The position numbers and the translations under genes are program-made. Positions 17,036 to 24,617 of a stretch of 64,000 nucleotides of DNA are shown here, one piece after another; within the stretch, counting starts at the first letter, position 1, and each line of letters begins with the position of its first letter. Below the pieces are notes generated by a model, which worked only from the letters and a program-made list of their open reading frames with translations, made no database searches and was not told the DNA's origin. Origin of the DNA: VAZQ01 sp036555745 (lineage in GTDB: Bacteria > Pseudomonadota > Alphaproteobacteria > Rhizobiales > Xanthobacteraceae); NCBI GenBank assembly GCA_036555745.1, contig DATBKV010000218.1:10475-74474 (forward strand), in the 5' to 3' direction.

Positions 17036-18196
17036 TCAGGTCTTTGACGGATCGAACTTGTCCAGCGGACCGAAATGGTGCTCCCAGGCGGTCTTATAGT
17101 CGCCTTCGTTGTTGTGATAGTAGAAGCCGACGCGCTTTGCCCAGGCCTTCTGGCTGTCAAGGATTTTCTTGATCGTCGGAGCCTGCTGCGGGTTAGACAG
17201 CAGATCCTTCTCGACCTTGTCCCAGGCCACGAGCTGCGCCTGGAAGATCGAGGTGGGCGTGCGTTTGACGTGCACGCCGTGCTTGGTGGCCAGGGTCTCC
17301 AGGTCCTTCGAGTAGATATCCCAGGACTTCCAGATGTCGTCGGAGTTGGCGGCCTGCCCTGCGAGCCGCAGGATCTGCTGCTGCTCCTTGGCAAGGCTAT
17401 CCCACTTCGCCTTGTTGAAAAGAACCTCGATGGCTTCCGACGCCTGGTGATAGGAGCCCATGTAATAGTACTTGGCCACGTCCTGGGCGCCGAATCGCAT
17501 GTCAGAGGTCGGGTTGTTGAACTCGAAAGCCTCGATCACGCCCTTCTCCATCGCCGGCAGGATTTCCGGTCCGGGAAGCTGCGCGACGCTCGCGCCCATC
17601 GCCTGGATCACGTTCGAGGCGAGGCCGACGGTGCGATACTTCAAGCCTTTGAAATCATCAGGTCCTTTGAGCTCTTTCTTGAACCAGCCGAGCGGCTGGG
17701 TCTGGAACGCGAAGACGTAAAAGCCGACGACGTTGAGCTTCAACTCCTTCTGGACCAGGTCGAGGTAGAGCGGTTCTCCACCACCGTAATAGAACCAGCC
17801 GAGGAATTGGCTGCCGTTGAAGCCGTAGGCCGGACCAGTGCCGAACAGCGATGCGGCACGGTGCTTGCCATACCAATACGCCGGCACGGTATGGCCGCCA
17901 TCGAGCACACCTTCATGCACGCCATCCATGACCGAGAAGGGCTTCACGACGGCACCGGCATTGAGATAGTCGATCTTCAGACGGCCGCCGCCCATCTGGT
18001 TGACTTTTTCGACGTAGTCCTTGGCGTAGTCGTTGATGATGTCCTGCGCACCCCACGAGCCCTGCATTTTCAGGGTCACAGTCTGGGCCCGGGAAATCTG
18101 CGGCATAGCGATCGTCGCCGCCCCGGTCAGAGCGGCACCGGCGAGGAATTTGCGCCGGGACGCGGTCTTGGACATGCGGGATTGTTCAGCACTCAT
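17036..18196 (-). CDS. TRAP transporter solute-binding protein (DctP family), operon 1
   Basis: 386 residues. The Tat-type signal TASRRKFLAGAALTGAATIA (Arg14-Arg15) is cleaved near SRAQ. The mature protein has the DctP pattern with LKGLKYRTVG-like core text (FKGLKYRTVGLASNVIQAMG), the conserved Arg in that segment for the ligand carboxylate, and a C-terminal helix pair. Tat export suggests folding before export, as known for several TRAP binding proteins. GGGAGG precedes the ATG, which overlaps the stop of a short leader frame. It is paralogous at the N terminus and in its leader to the operon 2 binding protein. Confidence 0.92.
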   Translation of the reverse strand: MSAEQSRMSKTASRRKFLAGAALTGAATIAMPQISRAQTVTLKMQGSWGAQDIINDYAKDYVEKVNQMGGGRLKIDYLNAGAVVKPFSVMDGVHEGVLDGGHTVPAYWYGKHRAASLFGTGPAYGFNGSQFLGWFYYGGGEPLYLDLVQKELKLNVVGFYVFAFQTQPLGWFKKELKGPDDFKGLKYRTVGLASNVIQAMGASVAQLPGPEILPAMEKGVIEAFEFNNPTSDMRFGAQDVAKYYYMGSYHQASEAIEVLFNKAKWDSLAKEQQQILRLAGQAANSDDIWKSWDIYSKDLETLATKHGVHVKRTPTSIFQAQLVAWDKVEKDLLSNPQQAPTIKKILDSQKAWAKRVGFYYHNNEGDYKTAWEHHFGPLDKFDPSKT

Positions 18197-18230
18197 AGCT
18201 TTATCCTCCCTGGGTTTTCTAAGCGTTCGC

Positions 18231-18289
18231 GCGGCGTTCTCGGAGCCGCTTTGGTAGTATGAACCATCCGGATAGGTTTCCTATTCCGG
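18231..18289 (-). promoter_or_regulatory. Structured 5' leader of TRAP operon 1 (two hairpins)
   Basis: Hairpin A (18268-18289) pairs CCGGAATAGG with CCTATCCGG around a three-base loop, with one bulged A. Hairpin B (18231-18249) pairs GCGGC with GCCGC. Both have counterparts at the same place in the operon 2 leader, where the A stem reads CAGG/CCTG in place of TAGG/CCTA, a compensatory change. Function (mRNA stability, translation control or protein binding) is inferred, not shown. Confidence 0.55.
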
Positions 18290-18298
18290 GCTAGATAG

Positions 18299-18327
18299 GT
18301 TGTACGGGCTGACGCCGCTCCACACAA
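18299..18327 (-). promoter_or_regulatory. Promoter of TRAP operon 1
   Basis: Read on the minus strand: TTGTGT (-35, 18327-18322), 17 bases, TACAAC (-10, 18304-18299). The same hexamers with the same 17-base spacing (TTGTCT and TACAAC) stand before operon 2. Transcription would start near 18291, giving a leader of about 95 bases. Confidence 0.6.
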
Positions 18328-18552
18328 GGCGCGAATCGTCTCGCCCCATGAGACGTATCGTTGCGGGCCGGCAATGCCGGATTCCGCTGCGCGCATGTGC
18401 CCGGACTCCGGAACGGGCGCCGCCGCGGATGACCCCGCATCGATCCTGGGGACGGGCAGCGAGGCGCGACCCAAGCACCGGCGGCCCACGGGAGGGCGTC
18501 CCGATACGCGCTGCCCGAGACACCGCGGCGCGATCGACCGCAATGCCGCAAC

Positions 18553-18568
18553 CCGGCGAGGCCGCCGG
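18553..18568 (-). terminator. Small GC hairpin after TRAP operon 2
   Basis: CCGGCG and CGCCGG with a four-base loop, 15 bases beyond the dctM stop of operon 2. There is no clear T-run after it, so it is a weak candidate for the 3' end. Confidence 0.35.
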
Positions 18569-18583
18569 TCACCCTCACGAGGA

Positions 18584-19951
18584 TCAGTGCGAATAGAGCA
18601 GGCTCGGCAGCCACAGAATGATTTGCGGAAACAGGATGCAAAGCGCCACTCCCAGCCACTGCAGCGCCATGAAATTCACCGACGAGCGGAAAATCGTGGC
18701 CATGCTGATCTCGGGCGGCGCGACGCTCTTGAGATAGAACAGCGAGTATCCGAACGGCGGCGACAGAAACGCCATCTGCATGTTGACCATGAAGATCACG
18801 CCGTACCACAGCGGCACGTCGTCGGCCTTGACGCCGGCGAAACCGAGCAGCCCCGACCACTCCAGCCCCTTCATGATCGGCAGGAAGATCGGCACGGTGA
18901 GCAGGAGGATGCCCACCCAGTCGAGAAACATGCCGAGCACGAACAGGATGACCATCATCAGCAAGAGGATGCCGTAGGGCGGCAGCCCGGTTCCCAGGAT
19001 CGACTCGGCGACGAAGGTCTGGCCGCCCTTGACGATGAAGAACCCGACGAACATGGTCGCGCCGAAGAAGATCCACATGACCATGGCAGTGGCCTTCAGC
19101 GTCGCGATCGCGGCATCGTGGAGATTGATCCAGTTCAGCCGGCGGTGCAGCGCCGCGATGACCAGCGCGCCGAATGTGCCGACGCCGGCCGCTTCCACCG
19201 GCGTGGCGATGCCCAAAAAAATCACTCCCAGGACGAGCAGGATCAGCAGGATCGGCTCGATCGTGTTCTTGAGCAGCCGCAGCTTCTCGCGCCAATCTAC
19301 CCGCTCTTCCGGCGGCAGCGCCGGCCCGAGCTTGGGATTGATGTAGCAACGGATCGTGACGTAGGAGATGTAAAACCCGGACAGCATGAGCCCCGGGAAG
19401 ATCGAGCCGACGAGCAGCTCGCCCAACGATTGTTGGGCCACGACCGCATAGACGATCGCCATTACCGACGGGGGGATCAAAATGCCGAGCGTGCCGCCCG
19501 CCAGCAGCGAACCGCAAGCGAGCTTCTGGTCATAGCCGCGCCGCAGCATCGCCGGCAGGGCGATCATGCCCATCGTGACCTCGGTCGCCCCGACCACGCC
19601 GACCATGGCTGCGAGCGCGGTGCAGGCCAGCACGGTGGCGGAAGCCAGGCCGCCCTTGATCGAGCCGAGCCACTTGTAGATCGCGTCGAACAGCTCCTCG
19701 ATGATGCCGGCCCGCTCCAGCACCGCCGCCATGAAGATGAACAAAGGCACCGCGGACAGCTGATAGTCGGTCATGAACGGAAAGATGCGCGACGGCATCA
19801 TGTTGAGGATGGCCGCGTTTCCGAACACGAACAGGAAGATGGTGGCCAGGCTGCCGGTGCAGAACGCCATCGGCAGGCCGAGCGCCAGCAGCAGCGCCAG
19901 CGATCCGAACAGCAGGACCGTCAGCCATGCGATATCGATCTCGAGACCCAA
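18584..19951 (-). CDS. TRAP transporter large permease (DctM family), operon 2
   Basis: 455 residues with DctM landmarks: LGLPMAFCTGSLATIFLFVFG, LSAVPLFIFMAAVLERAGI, GGTLGILIPPSVMAIVYAVVA and FLSPPFGYSLFYLKSVAPPE. It forms the Na+-coupled transport channel with the DctQ subunit encoded three bases upstream. A longer hydrophilic loop near residues 210-235 (PPEERVDWREKLRLLKNTIEP) is usual for one DctM subgroup. It is the last gene of the operon. The clearly different sequence from the operon 1 DctM argues for a different ligand class. Confidence 0.92.
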   Translation of the reverse strand: MGLEIDIAWLTVLLFGSLALLLALGLPMAFCTGSLATIFLFVFGNAAILNMMPSRIFPFMTDYQLSAVPLFIFMAAVLERAGIIEELFDAIYKWLGSIKGGLASATVLACTALAAMVGVVGATEVTMGMIALPAMLRRGYDQKLACGSLLAGGTLGILIPPSVMAIVYAVVAQQSLGELLVGSIFPGLMLSGFYISYVTIRCYINPKLGPALPPEERVDWREKLRLLKNTIEPILLILLVLGVIFLGIATPVEAAGVGTFGALVIAALHRRLNWINLHDAAIATLKATAMVMWIFFGATMFVGFFIVKGGQTFVAESILGTGLPPYGILLLMMVILFVLGMFLDWVGILLLTVPIFLPIMKGLEWSGLLGFAGVKADDVPLWYGVIFMVNMQMAFLSPPFGYSLFYLKSVAPPEISMATIFRSSVNFMALQWLGVALCILFPQIILWLPSLLYSH

Positions 19952-19954
19952 GGC

Positions 19955-21079
19955 TCAGGCCCTCGTGTCCGTGAGCAGCACGATGTCCTTGATCAGCTTG
20001 GAAATGCCCTGCAGCACCATGAGCGCTGCGCCGATCGGGATCGTGAGCTTCACCGGCCAGTATTGGACCGCCCATTCCGTAAACGACACCTCGCGCAGGC
20101 TGACCGCGTCCGCGGCGAACTTGTAGCCGGTCCACAGCATCGTCAGCATGAAGATGAAGAAGAAGAACGAGGTGAAGATGTCGGCGATCGCCTTGCCGCG
20201 CCTGGAGAAATGCGAGTAGATCACATCCACCCGGACGTGCTGATCCTCGCGATAGGCATAAGCTCCCGACAGCATGTACATCATGCCGAACATGAGAAAC
20301 ATGCTCTCATGCACCCAATTGGTCGGCGAATTGAACACGAACCGGGCGATGACCTCGTAGTAGTAAACGAAGACCGAGATCAGGCACCAATAAGCGACGA
20401 AGACGCCGACCCTCACGTTGAGCCATTCGAGCACATCGGTGACGCGCGTGTGCATCGTCCTGGTGGGATCCTCGACGAGCTGCTGCTCGGTGACTACGGG
20501 GGCGATCGGCGGCGGCGCGGCCGCGCGCGCGGCGGCTTCGCCGACATTCGCCCGACGCACCAGCCACGGCATCAGGATGCCGTCGGCGACGACCAGAATG
20601 AGCAAGATCAGCGAAAGCCAGCGCGAAATCTTGCGATAGCCTTCGAGCTCGTCGATGGCGGCGTTGAAATCGGCATCCGCAGCGGTAGCCGCCGCCGCGG
20701 CCTGCTGCACGCGCGCGCTCAGCTCGGGCGTGACCTCAACGCCGGGCGAAGGCTGGATGCGATGCACCGCGGCGTGGGCCGATTCGGCTGCCGCTCGGGT
20801 GCGCGACACGTCCTCGCGCGCATCGCGGATGTCGACGTTGACGTAGAGCGCGGCGAGGAAAAACGGAACAAAGGCGAAGCCCCACAGGCTGCGCAGGTAC
20901 AGCCGGTGCACGCCCATGAAGCCGGCCGTCAGCCAGAACAGGTAGGCGATGAAGAGCGAAACGCGTTCGGTGGTGCCGCGCTCGCGCTGGCGCCTCACCA
21001 TGTACATCGCGACAAGGGGAAAGACGATCAGGGTGCCCCAGTAGAGCCAATGGGGCAGCACGAAATTCAAGCTCGGCAT
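19955..21079 (-). CDS. TRAP small permease (DctQ family) with an N-terminal TM2-like domain and helical linker
   Basis: 374 residues, about twice the usual DctQ length. Residues 10-30 form a membrane helix. Residues 41-80 resemble a TM2 domain: two helices around GFMGVHRLYLRSLWG, the GxxGxHxxY turn of that family. Residues 85-145 are Ala-rich and charged and probably helical or coiled-coil; 153-175 is another helix; 180-205 is a Pro/Ala linker. Residues 215-370 are a normal DctQ with SPTNWVHESMFLMFGMMYMLS and HVRVDVIYSHFSRRG. The reading frame is continuous, so this is a true fusion or extension. It sits between dctP and dctM. Confidence 0.85.
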   Translation of the reverse strand: MPSLNFVLPHWLYWGTLIVFPLVAMYMVRRQRERGTTERVSLFIAYLFWLTAGFMGVHRLYLRSLWGFAFVPFFLAALYVNVDIRDAREDVSRTRAAAESAHAAVHRIQPSPGVEVTPELSARVQQAAAAATAADADFNAAIDELEGYRKISRWLSLILLILVVADGILMPWLVRRANVGEAAARAAAPPPIAPVVTEQQLVEDPTRTMHTRVTDVLEWLNVRVGVFVAYWCLISVFVYYYEVIARFVFNSPTNWVHESMFLMFGMMYMLSGAYAYREDQHVRVDVIYSHFSRRGKAIADIFTSFFFFIFMLTMLWTGYKFAADAVSLREVSFTEWAVQYWPVKLTIPIGAALMVLQGISKLIKDIVLLTDTRA

Positions 21080-21107
21080 CGTCCCTCAACCCTGCCGGTG
21101 AAAGTGC

Positions 21108-21143
21108 GATGGAGAAGACACCGAGCGCGGCACCTTCTCCATC
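21108..21143 (-). other. Intercistronic hairpin between dctP and dctQ of operon 2
   Basis: Perfect 10-bp arms GATGGAGAAG (21108-21117) and CTTCTCCATC (21134-21143) with a 16-base loop that can itself pair (CCG/CGG). It lies about 31 bases after the dctP stop, at the same place as the operon 1 hairpin but with unrelated sequence. Confidence 0.65.
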
Positions 21144-21174
21144 GGTATCAGCATTGCCCGTTGTTTCGGGCGCG

Positions 21175-22305
21175 TCAGAGATCGAGCTTTTGCCCTTTGT
21201 ACATATCGGGAGTGACGTAGCCGAAGCTCGGGCTTTCCATGATGTCGAGCTGCGCCTTGAACACCCGCGCGGCCTCTTTGTCCTTGTTCGCCCACTTGAA
21301 CCAGATCGGGGTGGCGATGCGCTGGAACTTCTCGAGGTCCTCGATCGGTAGGCGATTGACCTCGACGCCCGCCTTCTCGAATTTGCCCCAAGCCTCCATG
21401 TCGGCCTTCTGGATCGCGGCGTGGTGGATGCGCGAGTACACCTCGATCTCGTCCTCCACCCATTGCTTCATCTTCGGCGACAGCTTGTTCCAGTGTGCCA
21501 TCCCGACGCAGAAATCCATCAGGTCGACCGGCTGATAGATCGATTCGAGACCCCGCGGTCCCATCCAGATATATTTCGCCACCTGCTGGAAGCCGAGGTC
21601 CCAGTTCACCGCCGGGCCGGTATAGTCAGCGGCGTCGACGGTGCCCTTCTCCAGGGCCGAGAACACCTCGCCGCCCGGCAGCAAGGTGGTGCGGGCACCG
21701 GCGGCGGCGAAACCTTCGGCGATCATGCCGCCCGGCACGCGCAGCTTGAGGTCCTTGAAGTCCTCGATCGAGCGGATCGGCTTCTTGGAGTGGATGATGT
21801 TCGGACCGTGATGAATGCGGCCGACATAATACATCCCTTGTTTCTGGAAGATCTCGCGCGCCATCTTGAGACCGTCCTTCGAATAGAAGAACACGTCCCA
21901 TTCGTGCGGGTAGCGCAGGCCCATCAAGTACGACGACAGGAAGGCGGTCGCCGGAATCTTGCCGGCCCAGTACAGCGTGAACGAGTTCATCGCCTCGAGT
22001 ACGTTGTTCTTGACGCCGTCGAGCAACTCGAAGTCGCCGACCACCTCCTTGGCGGCAAACGGCTTGAACTCGAGCTCGCCGCCGGTTTTCTCCTTGATCG
22101 TCCCGCTCCACTCCTTGAAGGTCGCGAGTCCGACGCCGGCCGGCCAGGAGGTCTGGACCTTCCAGGTCGTGGTCTGCGCGGCCTCGGCGTTGCGGATGTA
22201 TGGGGCGGCAACGGCTGCCGCGGCCCCGGCGACCGCGGCGCCGTGAAGGAAATTGCGCCGGCTCGCGCGGCCGGACATGCGTGACTGTTCCATGCTCATG
22301 GGCAT
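21175..22305 (-). CDS. TRAP transporter solute-binding protein (DctP family), operon 2
   Basis: 376 residues. The Tat-type signal RASRRNFLHGAAVAGAAAAV is followed by the mature start TTWKVQTSWPAGVGL. The pattern matches the DctP group with FKDLKLRVPGGMIAEGFAAAG (with the conserved Arg) and AADYTGPAVNWDLGFQQVAKY, close to binding proteins for mannitol/chloroaromatic or alpha-keto acids; the ligand is not certain. The ATG at 22305 has AAGGAG six bases upstream; ATGs two and four codons later are also possible. Its first 20 residues (EQSRMSGRASRR) closely match the operon 1 protein (EQSRMSKTASRR). Confidence 0.92.
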   Translation of the reverse strand: MPMSMEQSRMSGRASRRNFLHGAAVAGAAAAVAAPYIRNAEAAQTTTWKVQTSWPAGVGLATFKEWSGTIKEKTGGELEFKPFAAKEVVGDFELLDGVKNNVLEAMNSFTLYWAGKIPATAFLSSYLMGLRYPHEWDVFFYSKDGLKMAREIFQKQGMYYVGRIHHGPNIIHSKKPIRSIEDFKDLKLRVPGGMIAEGFAAAGARTTLLPGGEVFSALEKGTVDAADYTGPAVNWDLGFQQVAKYIWMGPRGLESIYQPVDLMDFCVGMAHWNKLSPKMKQWVEDEIEVYSRIHHAAIQKADMEAWGKFEKAGVEVNRLPIEDLEKFQRIATPIWFKWANKDKEAARVFKAQLDIMESPSFGYVTPDMYKGQKLDL

Positions 22306-22334
22306 TGCTCTCCTTGATGTTGGCGATTTGCCGC

Positions 22335-22393
22335 GCGGCTTTCTTGGAGCCGCTTCGGCGATATGAACCGTCCGGACAGGGGTGCCTGCCCGG
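22335..22393 (-). promoter_or_regulatory. Structured 5' leader of TRAP operon 2 (two hairpins)
   Basis: Hairpin A (22372-22393) pairs CCGGGCAGG with CCTGTCCGG (one G-U). Hairpin B (22335-22353) pairs GCGGCT with AGCCGC. Both align with the operon 1 leader, including the flanking GGTTCATA and CCGCGCG text. Confidence 0.55.
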
Positions 22394-22406
22394 GCGTCGT
22401 GCGTAG

Positions 22407-22435
22407 GTTGTATGAGGGGATGCCGACCCAGACAA
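22407..22435 (-). promoter_or_regulatory. Promoter of TRAP operon 2
   Basis: On the minus strand: TTGTCT (-35, 22435-22430), 17 bases, TACAAC (-10, 22412-22407). It matches the operon 1 promoter in hexamers, spacing and distance to dctP (about 100 bases of leader). Confidence 0.6.
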
Positions 22436-22719
22436 GGCTCAAATTGTCTCGCGCGGCCGGGTCCGCGGTCGCGCATCCCGTCAACGTGAACAGCGACTCC
22501 TTGACAACGCCGAAGGGAACGGCCTCAAGGCGGGCCGCCGGCGAGCTTTTGGTCGGCACGTTATGCTAAAGTTGCATGCGGCGGGCGAAACAAGACCCGG
22601 GGCGAGGCCTGGAACGCTCGGAAACGGGACAATTCGGCCCAAAGCTCGGGCCAACTTGATCCGCTGGGTCACCGCCCACACCAGCCCTTCCGACGCTGTC
22701 GGCAGACAGGAGCAATCCA

Positions 22720-24465
22720 GTGTCACGCCTCATTTCGACGCTCGCGACCATTTGGCGGCTTGCCCGTCCCTATTTCGTTTCCGAGGACCGTTGGGCCGGC
22801 CGCATTCTGCTCGGCGCCGTGATCGCCATCGAGCTCTCGATCGTCGCGATCAACGTCATGCTCAATCAGTGGAACGCTCGCTTCTACAATGCGCTGCAGG
22901 AGCGCAACTGGGACAATTTCGTATGGGAGCTGTTGTTCTTCTGCGCCCTGGCGGCGGCCTTCATCGTGCTTGCGGTCTACCAGCTCTATCTCAATCAATG
23001 GCTGCAGATCCGGTGGCGGCGCTGGATGACGCAGCACTATCTCGATCACTGGCTCAACGGTGGCAACCACTACCGCATGCAGCTTTTGGGCGACGCCGCC
23101 GACAACCCGGACCAGCGCATCGCCGAGGACATCAGCTTGTTCATCGAGCGCACGGTCTCGATCAGCGTCGGGCTGCTCAGCGCCTTTGTCACGCTGCTCT
23201 CATTCATCACGATTTTGTGGACGCTGTCCGCGGTCGCGCCGCTGCACCTGTTCGGCGCGAGCTTTGCCATCCCTGGCTATCTGGTCTGGGCGGCGCTGCT
23301 CTATGCCGTGATAGGGACGCTGCTGACGCACCTGATCGGCTGGCCACTGGTCTCGCTCAACTTCCGCCAGCAGCGCTTCGAAGCCGATTTTCGCTTCAAC
23401 CTCGTCCGGGTGAGGGAGAACTCCGAGCAGATCGCGCTCCTGAGCGGAGATATGGCCGAGCGCGAACGGCTGCTCGACCGGTTCGGACGGGTGGTCGGCA
23501 ATTTCATGCAGATCATGCAGCGCACGAAGCAGCTGACCTTCTTGACCGCCAGCTACACCCAGGCGTCGGTCGTGTTTCCGTTCATCGTGATCAGCCCCGC
23601 CTATTTTGCCGGCACCGTGCAACTCGGCGGTCTGATGCAGACGGCGTCTGCATTCAGCAGCGTGCAGACGGCGCTGTCGTTTTTCGTCAACGCCTATCGT
23701 CAGCTGGCGGAATGGCGGGCGGTGATCGCCCGGCTCGAAGGCTTCAATATCGCGGTCGAGCGGGCGCAGGCCGCCGCGACGGCGCAACCCGCGATCGCGG
23801 TAGAGTCGCGCGCGGGCGCCGCTGCCCTCGCCATCGAAGAGCTGATGGTGCGCCTTCCCGAAGGCACAGCCCTGGTCGCGGCCGACGACATTGCAGTCAA
23901 GACGGGTGAGCGCGTGCTGGTGACCGGCCCCTCCGGAGCGGGCAAGTCCACGCTATTCCGGGCGATCGCCGGGACGTGGCCATTCGGCTCCGGCAGCGTC
24001 CTCGTGCCCAAGGGGGCGAAGGTGATGACGCTGCCGCAGCGACCCTATTTCCCGATCGGCACGCTTGCCGCCGCCGTCGCCTATCCGGGCGAGCCTGGAA
24101 TCTTCGAGGGCGAGGAGCTGGCGGAGATCGTCACCGCGGTGGGCTTGCCTGCGCTCGCCGATCGGCTCAGCGAGGAAGCGCACTGGAATCGCCTGCTGTC
24201 GCTGGGCGAGCAGCAACGGCTCGGCATCGCACGCGCCATCCTGCACAGGCCGGACTATCTGTTTCTTGACGAGGCCACGGCTTCACTCGACGAAGCGGCG
24301 GAAGCTGCGCTCTATCGTCTGCTCGACGAGCGGCTCAAAGGCACCACGATTGTGTCGATCGGCCATCGCTCGACGCTGTCCGCGTTTCACGGCCGGGGTC
24401 TCACGCTGGTACGCGAGGGCCGCCTCAACCGCATCCGTGAGGTCGCGCTCCAGCCCGCCGAGTAG
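22720..24465 (+). CDS. ABC transporter with fused permease and ATPase (YddA/SbmA-like, ABC_membrane_2)
   Basis: 581 residues. Residues 1-350 form a six-helix membrane domain of the ABC_membrane_2 type seen in YddA, SbmA/BacA and peroxisomal ABCD proteins (LNQWNARFYNALQERNWDNF, WRRWMTQHYLDHWL, DNPDQRIAEDI, ENSEQIALLSGD). The ATPase domain has Walker A TGPSGAGKSTLFRAIAG (about 402), signature LSLGEQQRLGIARAI (about 492) and Walker B YLFLDEATASLDE (about 512). It probably works as a homodimer in the inner membrane, exporting or flipping lipids, cofactors or peptides. The GTG start has CAGGAG upstream. Single gene; substrate unknown. Confidence 0.9.
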   Translation: MSRLISTLATIWRLARPYFVSEDRWAGRILLGAVIAIELSIVAINVMLNQWNARFYNALQERNWDNFVWELLFFCALAAAFIVLAVYQLYLNQWLQIRWRRWMTQHYLDHWLNGGNHYRMQLLGDAADNPDQRIAEDISLFIERTVSISVGLLSAFVTLLSFITILWTLSAVAPLHLFGASFAIPGYLVWAALLYAVIGTLLTHLIGWPLVSLNFRQQRFEADFRFNLVRVRENSEQIALLSGDMAERERLLDRFGRVVGNFMQIMQRTKQLTFLTASYTQASVVFPFIVISPAYFAGTVQLGGLMQTASAFSSVQTALSFFVNAYRQLAEWRAVIARLEGFNIAVERAQAAATAQPAIAVESRAGAAALAIEELMVRLPEGTALVAADDIAVKTGERVLVTGPSGAGKSTLFRAIAGTWPFGSGSVLVPKGAKVMTLPQRPYFPIGTLAAAVAYPGEPGIFEGEELAEIVTAVGLPALADRLSEEAHWNRLLSLGEQQRLGIARAILHRPDYLFLDEATASLDEAAEAALYRLLDERLKGTTIVSIGHRSTLSAFHGRGLTLVREGRLNRIREVALQPAE

Positions 24466-24572
24466 TCGGCGCTCGTCGCATCGCCATCGCCTCAGACAGG
24501 AGGCACGGACGAGAAAGCCCCGCGCCTTGCGCGCGACGAATGCGGCAGCAGCAACCCTGCCAAAATAGCGGA

Positions 24573-24595
24573 CGGCGGCCCACGCGGAGCCGCCG
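24573..24595. terminator. Possible bidirectional terminator between convergent genes
   Basis: CGGCGGC (24573-24579) and GCCGCCG (24589-24595) with a nine-base loop between the ABC gene and torF-like gene. The plus-strand side is followed by CCCTTATTT and the minus-strand side by CTATTTTGG, both T-containing tails. Confidence 0.5.
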
Positions 24596-24617
24596 CCCTT
24601 ATTTCCTCGATCACCGC

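Larger units (their letters stand above)
18197..18583. other. Leader and promoter region of TRAP operon 1
   Basis: 387 bases between dctM of operon 2 and dctP of operon 1, both on the minus strand. It contains the operon 1 promoter (18299-18327), two leader hairpins (18268-18289 and 18231-18249), a possible 24-codon leader frame (18193-18267) and a small GC-rich hairpin just after the operon 2 stop (18553-18568). Confidence 0.7.
22306..22719. other. Divergent region between TRAP operon 2 and the ABC exporter gene
   Basis: 414 bases. The left part holds the operon 2 leader hairpins and promoter (22335-22435). The right part must carry the promoter of the divergent ABC gene, but no clear -35/-10 is visible. 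No credible small gene. Confidence 0.6.

Noticed and set aside
18374..21220. A very long open frame (about 950 codons) on the plus strand, antisense to TRAP operon 2
   Set aside because: It is antisense to three clear genes (dctM, dctQ, dctP), is rich in Arg, His, Asp and Gln as expected from the complement of GC-rich coding DNA, and shows no domain.
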